Source of the DNA: a virus
Direction: 5' to 3' (one strand)
IMG/VR virus record: IMGVR_UViG_3300032180_000010
Location: 1-49,660 of that record
DNA length: 49,660 nt
A program made the translations under genes and the position numbers. Below the pieces are notes generated by a model, which was given only the letters and a program-made list of their open reading frames with translations, did no database searches and was not told the DNA's origin. Shown piece after piece: positions 14,101-23,446 of the stretch. The first letter of the stretch is position 1. The number at the start of each line of letters is the position of its first letter.

Positions 14101-16485
14101 GGAGCGGAGAGAGGCCTTTTGCTCGTCAGTGAGCGCGGCTTCGTCGAGCTTGGGCCGCTTGGAGAGCTTCTCTCCGTACAGGGTGCCTTCGCGGAAGAAC
14201 TCATCGGCTTGGAAGTTCGGCCGCTCGCGAAGGTCTTTCTCGACCTCGTCACGGGTCCTGGCGAAGTTCTCCTTCCAGGTTTTGGTCTGTTCGGTCTTTG
14301 CCTGCTTCTTGGCCTTTTCAAGCTGGGCCTCAAGGTCCTCAGCTTGGCGACGTTGGATCAGGCGCTGATAGCGGAGGTATTGGTCTCTGGTCATCCCCAG
14401 GGCTGAGGCCTTGTCAAAGATATCGCCCTCGGCTGGCTTGGGCTTGAAGACGCCAGGGATGCGAGGCTCAGGGGTGCGGGCGCCGACTTCGCCAGTCTCG
14501 ATCTTGTCAAAGATATCCTGCCACGTAGGCTCATGGCCTAGGAGGGAGCTGAGGCGGAGGCGGATCGCGTCGAGGAAGTCTTTGAGCTTTTTGAAGGTCG
14601 ACCGCACAGGACCCTTGACGTCGGGCTCGTCGAGATCGATGTTCCTTCGCCAGTCCTTCAGTCGATCGGCGATTGCCTCTTCGAGCTGGGCCTCTTCGGG
14701 CTGACCCGCGTACCGCTCGTGTATGTCGTAGCGTTTAATCCAATCGTTATCCTTCGCCGCCTTCAACAACGTCGTCCACTCGGCGTCTTCGATGAACCCA
14801 TACGCGCGGAGATGGTGCAAGGCCTCATGCCGAGCGATGCCCACTGGGTCGTGGACGTCCAAGGCAACGATAATGATGGGGAGTTGGTCCCAGTATTGGT
14901 TATAGACGCCTTGAATCCGGGTGCCCTTGAGCTGAAGCTGTTTGGCTACGTAGACCTCTGCCGCCTGTGGGACAATCCGACCGAGTTCCTCGGCTATGGC
15001 CTGGCTGAACTTCTGCTCATTCTCCGTGTACCAATCAGATAGCCTTGCGGTGACGCCTTGGCCAAAGTCGTACCATTCCCCGTAGCGTTCTTTGGCCTCT
15101 TTGATCTTCGCCAGCCGAGCTTGGGTGGACTCGGCCTCGGCCATGGGGGTAAGCGCAGAGGCTTTGCGGACGGTGTCGATTGCCCGCTGCTTTCTAATCT
15201 CTGCTAAGGTCTCGTCAATCGCCGCATCAGATTCCTCTGGCGGAAGCTCTTTCGCTGGCGCAGCCCGCTCCTCGCGCAAGGCCCGATCCATTGCCTCGTC
15301 TTCGAGTTGCTCTGGGGTTTTCTCGGCCTCGGCTGCCTTCGGCTTCGGCAACTCCTTCGCCTCATTCAACGTCAGCCCATTGCCCCGGACCCGCAGATCA
15401 TCATGCAACTCCTTCGCGATCTCCGGGTCTACCCTCGCCAACCAATCCGCGAGCGGTACCTCAACATCCCCTCCAACCGCCTCAGCGGTACGGAGTTGCT
15501 GAACAAGATCCGGTACCCAGCCGAGCTTACCATCCTCAAGGGCTGGTTCCGCATCGCCATATAGCTTACGAACCGCATCAGCGGAGATCCCAATCTTAGC
15601 CTCGGTATGCTGCCTGATGAAGTTTCTAAACCCCTCTGGATCTCTCTCGCGCGTCGCACTTGAGACAGCTTCCGCCAGCGTCTCGTCGAGATTCTTGACA
15701 TCAAGCTTAGCCTGCTCCGCATGGGCCTTGTCGATGAGTTCGTGGACACCGACCGGGGGCTCCTTACCGGCGAGGATGTATGGCTTGGCGGCCTGGATCA
15801 GGCGATGGGCCTCCATGATGTGCTCCGGAGGAAGCTCGACGTGAACCCCACTCCCGCCCATAGCATGGAACTCCGCCATGCCCTTGGCCTCACGAGCGAA
15901 CCGCTCGGCCTCGCTTGGGGTACCACCGAACTGGCGATACCCCTCCTCGACCCCAGCTCCAATGGCTTCGATAGCCCCAGAGAAGGCCCTGGTGAATAGT
16001 TCCAGGGGCAAGCCCAGGCTCTGCCAAGCAGCGGTGGCCAGAGGGTTCTGCTTGGCGAACTGCTGATCGGCGTCGGTGCGCAGCGCCCAAGCGCCAGCGG
16101 CCTCAGGGCCAAAGCCCTCGCCAAAGCCCTTGACGGCCGCCGAGAGGATGGAGGTTGGGGCGGTGAGCGACCCAGCACGGAGCTTCTCAAGCTTGGAAGA
16201 AACCGCGTCCAGCGCTCCCCAGTCATCGGCTGAGACCTTCGCAGCCATCGGGTTGGAGTTGGCGTACTGGCCGAGCTGGGGGTTGTTTCGAAAGAGCTCC
16301 CGCGTCAGGGCTGCCTTGTGCTGGGCTTCGAAGGTCTCAACGTCACCGTAGATGGTCGAGGCTGGAACGCCCGTGGATTGCTCAAGCCCCACTGCCCTGG
16401 CGGCCTTGTCCGGCTCAGCGTCGAGGTTACCGACGGCGGCCGCAGGCGAGAACATTGAACCGATGATATTGGAGTAATCGCTCAT
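11101..16485 (-). CDS. Giant internal virion / ejection protein with metalloprotease motif (1794 aa)
   Basis: The largest gene. The N-terminal 250 residues are Ala-rich helices. Around residue 553 there is an HExxH site (RHEALHHLRAYG) with a downstream EEAIADRLKDW that could give the third zinc ligand. Residues about 700-1150 are rich in Lys/Glu/Gln coiled coil (AEDLEAQLEKAKKQ). The C-terminal third has amphipathic and hydrophobic stretches (GMASSLVAYVFWPALIEEL). By size and position, after a transglycosylase protein and before lysis genes, it corresponds to T7 gp16-type or polyvalent ejection proteins that enter the cell with the DNA. The peptidase part is unusual and may act on host proteins. 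Confidence 0.8.
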   Translation of the reverse strand: MSDYSNIIGSMFSPAAAVGNLDAEPDKAARAVGLEQSTGVPASTIYGDVETFEAQHKAALTRELFRNNPQLGQYANSNPMAAKVSADDWGALDAVSSKLEKLRAGSLTAPTSILSAAVKGFGEGFGPEAAGAWALRTDADQQFAKQNPLATAAWQSLGLPLELFTRAFSGAIEAIGAGVEEGYRQFGGTPSEAERFAREAKGMAEFHAMGGSGVHVELPPEHIMEAHRLIQAAKPYILAGKEPPVGVHELIDKAHAEQAKLDVKNLDETLAEAVSSATRERDPEGFRNFIRQHTEAKIGISADAVRKLYGDAEPALEDGKLGWVPDLVQQLRTAEAVGGDVEVPLADWLARVDPEIAKELHDDLRVRGNGLTLNEAKELPKPKAAEAEKTPEQLEDEAMDRALREERAAPAKELPPEESDAAIDETLAEIRKQRAIDTVRKASALTPMAEAESTQARLAKIKEAKERYGEWYDFGQGVTARLSDWYTENEQKFSQAIAEELGRIVPQAAEVYVAKQLQLKGTRIQGVYNQYWDQLPIIIVALDVHDPVGIARHEALHHLRAYGFIEDAEWTTLLKAAKDNDWIKRYDIHERYAGQPEEAQLEEAIADRLKDWRRNIDLDEPDVKGPVRSTFKKLKDFLDAIRLRLSSLLGHEPTWQDIFDKIETGEVGARTPEPRIPGVFKPKPAEGDIFDKASALGMTRDQYLRYQRLIQRRQAEDLEAQLEKAKKQAKTEQTKTWKENFARTRDEVEKDLRERPNFQADEFFREGTLYGEKLSKRPKLDEAALTDEQKASLRSTFYGSNGIHPDDAAGLFGYPSGDYMISRLAEIERNRTAAKLTAPEYFDFAVNQETRSRMEREYGDLDENILREAQEHVVSETQMDLLHEEVVALGIQTGSAMPFTKTDFKAWVKKAFDESNVSQVGLEKSLREAGKAGRNAEMALLKNDPGEAFKEKQRQYMSLLQADQAKKLEKERTSFDKTAKRMAKREVPSVEQEYTNWVHDILQRVGEPIRRSIQDLQQSLGGKTLEEFVAEKESAFREIPVADFLLDQGFRKRVDDMSVAEFRAVHDSIKALVRNGRDEKKIYREGEEADLDQVKAQMIGQLETFPKKDLTGLDTRLTKAMKAIRTFGAKHLQLESLFNRWDRGDPDGVFTQYVIRDLANSANYEAKLERKYANRIRALGDKVDLNERVQNNLFKVPGTDDFLVMNRGKLRAVLQNIGNASNLDKLARGYKVEPTRIMDWLFRNATKADWDWAQKQGDIFADIKREADVMYRNLTGIEPENIEIQPIMSPHGTYRGWYHPVVYDKTFEGSSQKLMGRNPLQDNAYVRATTPRGYTIRRSNYVAPLELSLDGTANLIRSMLHDISFRPAIINASKIFYDKDVRSAITHHYGEVYRDLLDPYLQDVANSANRGNANSAWASKFLEGTRQNVIATLIGLNPGTVLKHGTTALVNSMNEVGAKNFLKATMSLFSVDDRTGERNYRFAMDTSEELQRRHRHYFETLKGAQTETLGKMTWRETVQHFGAWPVAMSDLASAVPTWLARYETAMGEGRSHGDAVFLADRAVRRAHGSSVITNRAAIMQGGPGSSWFTSLYGFFSHILNRQYEMAWKAGETLGKVKAGDWKDAAKDVPGMASSLVAYVFWPALIEELVTPMTNDEKESWAKKVTKAVGFSLSSSWVGIRDVVHAMATGHDPSAGLVSTALKTVTDLQRDLTKEKMSFTKQNAGHLIQHAATAAGAATGLVNAQEGKVARFGYGVATNQERPKGPWGWAVGLRYGTLKGHSATLSDWFKGKVSR

Positions 16486-18560
16486 CTCGGAACCTGGGGC
16501 TTGGTAGCTGCGCCGCCGTAGAGCTTTTGGTACTGCGAACGGACGTAGACCCTGCGGATCATGTCATCGGTTGGGACAATCCCGGTCTTCGCCCACTGCG
16601 GGTCGGCCTTGATCTTCTCTTCCTCGTCGCCTGGGACCGGCATTTCAAACATCGGATCGTGGGAGTTCCAGAGCCAACCAGGGGTGGTTTGTTCCTGGAG
16701 CAAATGCGCCCCGATCTCCTGGACTTGCTTAAAATCCGGCCGCTTCTTGGTCTCACCCTGGAAGGCATCGAGGGCGTCTTGCAAGGCCCCGGTGAATTGG
16801 TAATACCGTTCCTTGTCCTGGGCCTTGGTGACCCCAGCTGAGAACATCTGGCCCTGGAGGACCTGGAGGGCGTGGGTTACCCTCGGGTCGGTTTCAGCGT
16901 TGGCCTTGAGGCGAGATTGGAGGTTGATGAAGTGTTTCTTGGAGGCGTCAGAGAGCCCGGCTTCGCTCAAGACGTCGTGGGAAAGGAACTCTGCTGGGTC
17001 CTCTTGGGCCATCCCAGTCAGTCGCTGGTAGACTGTGAGATCGTCCTTGACGGCCTTGACCCTGCCGAGGTCTTTGATGATTTTCTTCTGCTGGGTTTCG
17101 TTGAGGTTATCCCAGGCCCTGGCGACGTCGGGGGAAGAGGCTTTGAGTTCATCGACTGTGGTGGGGATTTTACCAAAGTTCCCGACCAGGGCCCCGTTGA
17201 CGGTGTTGGTATTGCGGAAGTCCTCGTCGGCCTGGGCGGCTTTCTCACGATGGTGCATTGCGTCGACTTGCGCAATGGTGTAGTCCTGGAGGGTCGGGTC
17301 GAGCGGGGCTTGGTCCTTGGCCATTGCCGCCGCCCGGTCTTGCTTCTCCCCAAGGGACTGCGTCTTGGCGAGGTTGCGGTTGGTTTCCTGAAGGTACTTC
17401 GCCGCGTCGGTGCCAAGGGCGTCTTTGCCCACGGTCCCAATCCATCGCTTGGCCGCTTCGTTGAACGACCCGTACTTCTTCATGTAGTCCCCAAACCGCG
17501 AGGCGAAGAGTTCCTCCTGGGCGTCTTTGTCCTTGAGGAATTCCTCTGGCGTCATCGGCTTCATCCCAGCTTCCTTCAGGAACTCTGGGAGAAACTCCGT
17601 CATGACTTGGTACTTGCCAAGGGCCACTCCGTGCTTGGTCATGGGGCCTTTGGCTTGGTAATCTCCGCCGGACTCGAACTGGGAAATGGCTTGCTTGGCC
17701 CGATCCATGGTAACAACACCAGAACCCGGGGCCAAGTCATCACCAGTACTAACAGTATGAGCAATGTTGCGAGCGCCAGTAGTGTACATCCGCTGACGAA
17801 CGAAATTAGTCGTTGGTTCCAAGTCCTCGCCATGGATTGCCCCTTTCTGCCGAGCATCGTCGAGCATTTTCTGTGCTTGATACGGCTGGGTATGGGCAAG
17901 GCCTTTGATCCGTTGAGCCCAGAGGGACGAGGTCTGCTTGGCGAGTTCTTGGTTGGCCTGCGTGTCATCCCACCCTGCGGCATCGGCTTGTACCCCCACG
18001 CGTTCGCGGAGGTCGTTGAGGCCCTTCTGGAAGGCGACATCGTCAGTAGGCATCGACAGAGCTTGGTCTTTCGACGCCTCAATCCCTGCCTTGGCGGTAC
18101 CGAAGACCCATTGCTTCTGCTGCGTGGCCGCATGGCCAGCCCCGTTGAAGATCGTTCGGCCCATGGTTGAGAGGGAAGAAGAGTCGTACAGCTTTCGGGC
18201 CATGTCGTTGGACAGCCCGGAGCGGATGTTCTGTCGAAGGTCTTGTAGGCTCTTCATGTAAGGCTCAAGACCATCCTTCGCGGCCTTGCCTTGAAGCGCA
18301 GAGAACTGTCCGTGGAGTTCCCCTGCCTTCATCATGTACTGAGCATCAGCCTCACGGGCCTCGGTTTCGTTATTCAGGTTCTGCAGGGCCACTGCGCGGG
18401 AGAAGAGTTCGTTCCCGGCTTGCTCAGTGACCTTGCCCAAGCCCTCCAGGGCCGAGCCGATGTTGGCCCCAAAGGCCGCAGGGAATGCCTGGACATGTAC
18501 CCCAGGGGTCGCCTGGAACTGAGGGGTGTGGGTTGGGTAAGGCTGGTATGGGACTTGCAT
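16482..18560 (-). CDS. Internal virion protein with lytic transglycosylase domain
   Basis: 692 residues from MQVPYQPY, whose ATG overlaps the previous TGA (TGATG). A start 12 codons upstream overlaps the neighbour and has no better site. Residues about 286-330 carry the lysozyme-like pattern ISQFESGGDY (catalytic Glu near 296) and GKYQVM of SLT-type transglycosylases. The flanks are long helices, as in ejection proteins. It should locally open peptidoglycan during DNA entry. The stop overlaps the next ATG, so it is coupled to the giant protein. Confidence 0.85.
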   Translation of the reverse strand: MQVPYQPYPTHTPQFQATPGVHVQAFPAAFGANIGSALEGLGKVTEQAGNELFSRAVALQNLNNETEAREADAQYMMKAGELHGQFSALQGKAAKDGLEPYMKSLQDLRQNIRSGLSNDMARKLYDSSSLSTMGRTIFNGAGHAATQQKQWVFGTAKAGIEASKDQALSMPTDDVAFQKGLNDLRERVGVQADAAGWDDTQANQELAKQTSSLWAQRIKGLAHTQPYQAQKMLDDARQKGAIHGEDLEPTTNFVRQRMYTTGARNIAHTVSTGDDLAPGSGVVTMDRAKQAISQFESGGDYQAKGPMTKHGVALGKYQVMTEFLPEFLKEAGMKPMTPEEFLKDKDAQEELFASRFGDYMKKYGSFNEAAKRWIGTVGKDALGTDAAKYLQETNRNLAKTQSLGEKQDRAAAMAKDQAPLDPTLQDYTIAQVDAMHHREKAAQADEDFRNTNTVNGALVGNFGKIPTTVDELKASSPDVARAWDNLNETQQKKIIKDLGRVKAVKDDLTVYQRLTGMAQEDPAEFLSHDVLSEAGLSDASKKHFINLQSRLKANAETDPRVTHALQVLQGQMFSAGVTKAQDKERYYQFTGALQDALDAFQGETKKRPDFKQVQEIGAHLLQEQTTPGWLWNSHDPMFEMPVPGDEEEKIKADPQWAKTGIVPTDDMIRRVYVRSQYQKLYGGAATKPQVPR

Positions 18561-19093
18561 CAGGCGAATATCCCCAATCGCGAGGCGTCGAGCCATTTAT
18601 TCGACACCGAACTGGCACCGCCGAGGATGGTCGAGACTGCGTTGATGTAGCCCGAGGTCCTCGACGTCTGTGCGCCCATGCGGTCAAGCTCAGCCTGGGA
18701 GGCCTGGGACTCGGCCTCGACCTGGTACCCGTAGGCCCGCTTGGCTGCATCAGATCGGATCACGGCTTGGTTGTATTCACCGATCTTCTCCTCAGAGTCC
18801 CGAACGGCGGCGGCCGAGCCGGAGTTGACGTCGAGGCCGGCTGCGCCCTGCTGGGCTCTGGTCTCACCGATTTGGGCCCGGGTCTGCATGCCTGAGGCCT
18901 GGGACTGGCTTTCCCCAACCGCGATGGCGTAATCGGCGTTTTGCAAGGCAATCTGCTGGTTAACCTGGGCCACGCCAGCTTGGTATTGATACATGTTGGC
19001 TTCGGCTTGGCCTTTGTAGTTGGCCCCGAAGGCTCCCACACCAGCGCCAGCGGCCGTGAGGCCAATAGCGGTTAGGGAAATAGGATCAGCCAT
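18560..19093 (-). CDS. Internal virion protein, gp14-like
   Basis: 177 residues from MADPISLTAIG; a start three codons upstream is weaker. The N-terminus is a Gly/Ala hydrophobic segment (GLTAAGAGVGAFG), followed by Ala/Gln-rich helices typical of small core ejection proteins encoded before the transglycosylase protein. No direct motif exists; the assignment rests on composition and order (tail nozzle, GNAT-like, this gene, transglycosylase, giant protein), which matches T7 genes 12-16. Confidence 0.7.
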   Translation of the reverse strand: MADPISLTAIGLTAAGAGVGAFGANYKGQAEANMYQYQAGVAQVNQQIALQNADYAIAVGESQSQASGMQTRAQIGETRAQQGAAGLDVNSGSAAAVRDSEEKIGEYNQAVIRSDAAKRAYGYQVEAESQASQAELDRMGAQTSRTSGYINAVSTILGGASSVSNKWLDASRLGIFA

Positions 19094-19514
19094 GTGCCTC
19101 AATCCAAAATGGGATCATCTTGCCCTGTGGGTTGCCGTACCTCGCCCCCAGCCACCGAAGCCAGCGGATGCTCCGGGTCTGGGTCGCCTCGACGTGGCCT
19201 ACGATGGTTGGGTAGTGCTTGAGCATCTCATCCATCGCCAGCCGAGAGTAGCGGACGAAGATGAACTTGTGCTCGTCGACGAGGTCGGTTGTGAGCATCC
19301 AGAGATAGGCTCGGTCGGAGAGAATGGTCGGTGGGATCAGCCCCCAGATGCAGGCTACGATATCGTCGGCTACGCCGATCCAGGTGTAAGAGCTTCGGCG
19401 GTAGAAATCGGCGAGGGTCTCACAGGCGTCAGGCCGGTCTGCGACTGCGCTACGGCGGATGATTGAGCGGAAGTCTATGTAGGTACAGGTCAGTGGGCGG
19501 ATCTCAACGGTCAT
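19086..19514 (-). CDS. GNAT-like protein in gp13 position
   Basis: 142 residues from MTVEIRPLT, ATGA-overlapped with the tail nozzle gene; a longer open frame upstream is a shadow of that gene. Strands and helices follow an acetyltransferase-like order (YTWIGVADDIVACIWGL, LWMLTTDLVDEHKFIFVRYSR, and the terminal TRSIRWLRWLGARY). Phage proteins of this kind occupy the T7 gp13 slot and are virion-associated or assembly factors. Enzyme activity is not established. Confidence 0.7.
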   Translation of the reverse strand: MTVEIRPLTCTYIDFRSIIRRSAVADRPDACETLADFYRRSSYTWIGVADDIVACIWGLIPPTILSDRAYLWMLTTDLVDEHKFIFVRYSRLAMDEMLKHYPTIVGHVEATQTRSIRWLRWLGARYGNPQGKMIPFWIEAHG

Positions 19515-22150
19515 TTGCTGGTATCCCCTACCACGATCTCTGGGATGACACCAAGTACCGTCGCCGGGAGGGGGTTGTCCTGCTGGAGACAAATCTGCCC
19601 AGGGACGTCCCACAGGGCATCCATGACAATGCGTTCATCTCCGGTGATCAGCGGGATAGCTTGGCCGATCTGTACGTTGGGGTTTAGCTCTTTGATCGGG
19701 ATTAGGGTGTTGAAGGTTCGGCCGGCCTTGAGGCCACGGGTGTTCGTGGTCCGGACCGTAAGCGCCGCGATCTTCTTTCTCTTGCCCTGGACGGTCTCGC
19801 CGCCTTGGACGTCAAGCGGCATGGTTTGAAGCTGGCCGACGAAGCCAAGCCCGGCGATGACCTTCGTGGCTGGCTGAGAGAGGGTTATCTGGCCGGCGAT
19901 GACTTGCTGTGGAGGGACGACGGAGCCATCGGCGAGGATTGAGACGATGCTGCCGTTGAGGTAGTCGAGGCCGGAGAAGGTCGTGGCTGGCCGAGCCAGG
20001 GTCCAGTTACCAGAGGTCACCGGCAGGGGCGTGGCTAGGGGATCGTTGGGCAACACGGCAGTGATCGGCTGGGTAATGGTGGCGACGACAGCGACGTTGG
20101 AAAGGACTTGGGTAATCGTGGCGATGCCGCCTCCAGCTCGGATTACATCCCCTGGCAGGGCAGAGCCAAACGCAGGGACGTCAGAGACGAAGTTGCCAGT
20201 GCCGGTGGCGACTAGGGCCGGGCCAGTTGGACCCAGGGGATAGGTACTCGGGGCCGGAACGGCAGTGGTACCGGTGATGGTGAGGTTGGCCGCAGGGGCC
20301 GGCAAAGCCGACATGATCCCACAGTCCACACACCAAGCGTCTTCGGCCCCAAACGGAAACGTCCGATCGGCCATACGCTCGATCGTCTGCACCCAGATCC
20401 CACCAAGGAAGCGCTTGACGACGAAGTAAACCGCGTCGAACTGGCCCTCGGTGACCGTGGCAACGGATTGGAACAGGCCCAAGGTGTCATGCCTTGCCCA
20501 GCCAATCATCTCCTGTTCCTTGACGAAGGTCAGCGAGAGGAGGATACCGTCGTCACGGATGGCCCAAATGAGCTTAAAAGGTTCCTCAGCATAGGCCCAC
20601 TGGAGGATTTGGCGGTTGAAGAAGAGGTGGTTAGAGAGTACGGATATGTCTGCCCCTGTGTAGATGTTAGCGTAGATATTGTAGGTGAGATCCCGAACGA
20701 TTGCGCCCTTCTGCTGAACGTAGAGTACATCTTGATTAACGACGATCGGGGGGACATCTGAGGCTCCGTTATAGGCCTGGGGCGAGGCCGTGGCGTTGAT
20801 CGGGGTCACGGCTGAGGTCGAGGCGATGCCTGAGCCCGAGGATAGCTGCCAAGCGCCCTTGGCCGTGAGGATGATCAGCCCACCGGGCATAGGAAGCATG
20901 GAGTTGATCTTATTAACTTGCAGGCTGACCAGGGTTCCAGTGATGGACGAGTCGGCCTGGACCGGGTCGTTGGTGTTGAAGTTATTATAAGCCCCAGGGA
21001 CTGATCCCCAGAAGGTCTGCGGGAGGGAGTTCGATCCTGCGTAGTAGATCCGTTGCTGGAAGAAGCACACGCAGCCTGGGTTGTTACCGGCTGCAAATGG
21101 GTTCTGCACCACCGGTGGCGAGAAGTCGAAGTTCGGGACGATGTTGGAGTCAATCGCAGAGGCCCCGGTCACCGACTGCTGAAAGCCAAAGGCCGCGCCA
21201 GTCGGGGGCAGGGTAGCGCCAACGGACTGCTCGGCACGGTAGACGTTGTAGGCCACAGCGCCGGAAATCGGTGCCCAGGAGACGGTGATGGTTCCAGCAG
21301 TGGTGGTGATGTTAACGCAGTTGGAGATAGTCCCAGGGGCCGAGGGGATCGATTCCTGCCCAGCGTTGTCCACTGCTGTGACTTGGTAGGCGAAGCTTGC
21401 CCCGGTGCCGGATGTGGCGGTGACCGAGGCGATCACCGGCGATGAGATCGTAGCGCCGAAGGAGATCGGAGCGAAGGCCCAGGAGGTCGGGGCCGTGAAG
21501 GTAAGGAGCTGTGGGGCGTAGTTAGGATGCGTCAGATACATCGTGTTGGTGATTTGAACGAACTTAACCAACGCGAGGTCAGCTGCGGCGTAGGGCGAGG
21601 CGAATTTGTAAACCCTGGCGATGGTGCCACCGCTGACCCAGGCGGGGTAGCCAAGGCTATTAATCGGCTGGCCATTGACGGTGGCGATGGTGATGTTGTT
21701 CCCGGCGACGTTCGTGGCGAGGAAGAACAACCCATTGAGCTGGGTCATGCCCACGATGCCAGTGACGAATATCCAATCGCCAATGACGATGTTGTGACCA
21801 GGGGCGGTGATGACGGCAGGGTTGGCCTGGGAGACCGCGGTGATGTTGAACGAAGCTTCGAGAACCGACGCGCCTTTGGAGATCACTCGGCAGTAGAAAT
21901 CGCCGAACTCGAGGATATAGGGGATGAGGATAGAGGTTTGAAAAGGGATTAATCGAACAGCCGAGGAGGATTTGAATGCCTGAACAACGTACTTGGACCC
22001 AGGCCGAGTGCTGGCGCCAGAGCGGTAGTCGACGAAGAAGTTACGAAGCGCAGCTGCACCTGAGTGATACTTGGTCAGGTCGGTGCGAGCGAAGATGCTC
22101 GGGGCTAGCTCGCCTGCTGCGAAACTTGTTTGAATAAGATTGGTACTCAC
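19511..22150 (-). CDS. Tail tubular protein B / nozzle (gp12-like, 879 aa)
   Basis: GTG start overlapping the HNH stop (GTGA), with GGAGAG of the HNH 3' end as ribosome-binding site. The opening STNLIQTSFAAGELAPSI and RNFFVDYRSGASTRPGSKYV are the hallmark of podovirus tail nozzle proteins. The middle (about 240-310) contains a fibronectin-III-like stretch (ASFAYQVTAVDNAGQESIPSA), and the rest is beta-rich. It forms the distal tail tube below the gp11-like adaptor encoded upstream. The ATGA overlap couples it to the gp13-position gene. Confidence 0.9.
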   Translation of the reverse strand: MSTNLIQTSFAAGELAPSIFARTDLTKYHSGAAALRNFFVDYRSGASTRPGSKYVVQAFKSSSAVRLIPFQTSILIPYILEFGDFYCRVISKGASVLEASFNITAVSQANPAVITAPGHNIVIGDWIFVTGIVGMTQLNGLFFLATNVAGNNITIATVNGQPINSLGYPAWVSGGTIARVYKFASPYAAADLALVKFVQITNTMYLTHPNYAPQLLTFTAPTSWAFAPISFGATISSPVIASVTATSGTGASFAYQVTAVDNAGQESIPSAPGTISNCVNITTTAGTITVSWAPISGAVAYNVYRAEQSVGATLPPTGAAFGFQQSVTGASAIDSNIVPNFDFSPPVVQNPFAAGNNPGCVCFFQQRIYYAGSNSLPQTFWGSVPGAYNNFNTNDPVQADSSITGTLVSLQVNKINSMLPMPGGLIILTAKGAWQLSSGSGIASTSAVTPINATASPQAYNGASDVPPIVVNQDVLYVQQKGAIVRDLTYNIYANIYTGADISVLSNHLFFNRQILQWAYAEEPFKLIWAIRDDGILLSLTFVKEQEMIGWARHDTLGLFQSVATVTEGQFDAVYFVVKRFLGGIWVQTIERMADRTFPFGAEDAWCVDCGIMSALPAPAANLTITGTTAVPAPSTYPLGPTGPALVATGTGNFVSDVPAFGSALPGDVIRAGGGIATITQVLSNVAVVATITQPITAVLPNDPLATPLPVTSGNWTLARPATTFSGLDYLNGSIVSILADGSVVPPQQVIAGQITLSQPATKVIAGLGFVGQLQTMPLDVQGGETVQGKRKKIAALTVRTTNTRGLKAGRTFNTLIPIKELNPNVQIGQAIPLITGDERIVMDALWDVPGQICLQQDNPLPATVLGVIPEIVVGDTSK

Positions 22151-22626
22151 CGAGCAAACTCTCCATAATGCTTCTTACGTGCTTCAATATAAGCTGCTTC
22201 GGCTTCGCGTGGCGTGTCAAAACTACCTAACTCCAGCCTTTGGCCATTTAAATACAACCTAGCCCTAAACTTCTTACCGTGCTGCTCCCAACCACGCCCT
22301 GGCTTTTTGTTCATCATATTCTGTGAATGCGTGCACGCTCTTAGATTACTCAATCTATTATTAGTGCCATCATCATCTTTGTGATCTATTCTATCTACCC
22401 ACTCACCATATTCATACACCCAAATGAGTCTATGAGCTAGATACTGTTTGTAATCTACCGTGATTGCGATATAGGGTTTACAATTGTAAACAGTAACGCT
22501 ACCAGCCAACTTACCTGCAAATCTACCATTCCAATTATTTGGCATGTTAGAACGATGCTTCCACACAAGCCAACCATCATCATAATCATACTCAAATATT
22601 TGTCTTAGGTACTGTTGCGTTAGCAT
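22147..22626 (-). CDS. HNH homing endonuclease with AP2 domain
   Basis: 159 residues, AT-rich compared with neighbours. HNH core: RIDHKDDDGTNN...LSNLRACTHSQNMMN. AP2-like end: KFRARLYLNG, LELGSFDTPREAEAAY. It sits between the gp11-like and gp12-like tail genes in the same orientation and ends GEFAR; the GGAGAG coding GE is the ribosome-binding site for the nozzle gene. A selfish insertion that preserved expression of its neighbours. Confidence 0.93.
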   Translation of the reverse strand: MLTQQYLRQIFEYDYDDGWLVWKHRSNMPNNWNGRFAGKLAGSVTVYNCKPYIAITVDYKQYLAHRLIWVYEYGEWVDRIDHKDDDGTNNRLSNLRACTHSQNMMNKKPGRGWEQHGKKFRARLYLNGQRLELGSFDTPREAEAAYIEARKKHYGEFAR

Positions 22627-22633
22627 GTTATTC

Positions 22634-23446
22634 TCAATAAAGGCTTAGGAGTGCACCCCAGTCAAAGCTGACATTTGGGGTCCAGCCGAAGTCGGTGGAG
22701 TAATCCACTCCGCGAACCCTGATCCAATCCGGGGTTACGTTATTGATCGTCAGGCCCTCGTTGCCATCGCCTGTCCTGGCGATTTGGATCATTGAATTGG
22801 CCTCGGTGAGTTTGGCATTCGCCAGGGCCTTATCGCCAGTGAGGTGGTAGGCAAGGCGGCCCGCGAGGACCATGGCCCAGGCGGTGACGAATTCAGAATC
22901 CATCACCGAAGGGTCGGTGATTTGCTTGACGTAGGCGAGGATCGCCTGTTGCTGGTTGGTGAGAATGACCCTGGTGTCAGCGCCACCGACTGTAGGCAGC
23001 CCACTTGCACCGATTTGGTCAATCGCGATCTTGAACCTCACCGGCGGCCCTTGCCAGAACGAGGGAGAGCCGCCGGTGACGGCGGTGGTGATTGGGACAC
23101 CTGAGGCAAAGCCGGTGGAGAACTGAGGGACGATCCACAAGGCCCTAAGGCAATCTGGCGGGTAGGCGTATTCATACGCCCAAGGCGGCGGGGGCTGGCC
23201 CTTCTGCCATGTGGCGGTACCGGTGGTTGGGTTCTCTGGCGTGCCCGGGGCTGCGCAGATCAGGGAGAGGTTGTTAAAGTTGTTCGCGCAGGACCACGGA
23301 GCCATCCGCAGGAGTTCGTCCCGGGTCTTGTCGATCCAGATATTGGCAGCGAAGGCCTCGTTTGAGACCTCTGCCAAGGAGGAAACGGTGGACCTTGTCC
23401 CAATGAGGGACAAGGCCTGGTTGACGATGTCGACCTCTGCGGTCAC
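22634..23446 (-). CDS. Tail tubular protein A / head-tail adaptor (gp11-like)
   Basis: 270 residues if initiated at the GTG at 23446, which overlaps the previous stop (GTGA) and has GAAGG upstream. An ATG at 23470 would add eight residues. The N-terminus VTAEVDIVNQALSLIGTR is typical of podovirus gp11-type adaptors, and WAYEYAYPPDCLRALWI and a C-terminal beta region follow. It binds the portal and leads into the nozzle protein. Confidence 0.88.
   Translation of the reverse strand: MTAEVDIVNQALSLIGTRSTVSSLAEVSNEAFAANIWIDKTRDELLRMAPWSCANNFNNLSLICAAPGTPENPTTGTATWQKGQPPPPWAYEYAYPPDCLRALWIVPQFSTGFASGVPITTAVTGGSPSFWQGPPVRFKIAIDQIGASGLPTVGGADTRVILTNQQQAILAYVKQITDPSVMDSEFVTAWAMVLAGRLAYHLTGDKALANAKLTEANSMIQIARTGDGNEGLTINNVTPDWIRVRGVDYSTDFGWTPNVSFDWGALLSLY

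Noticed and set aside
13288-14406. Long plus-strand open frame inside the giant internal protein
   Set aside because: Opposite strand of a gene with clear protein features. Its composition is a mirror of GC-rich codons, and there is no ribosome-binding site.
16872-18170. Plus-strand open frame of over 400 codons inside the transglycosylase gene
   Set aside because: Antisense shadow of a high-GC gene. Product shows no motif or sensible start.
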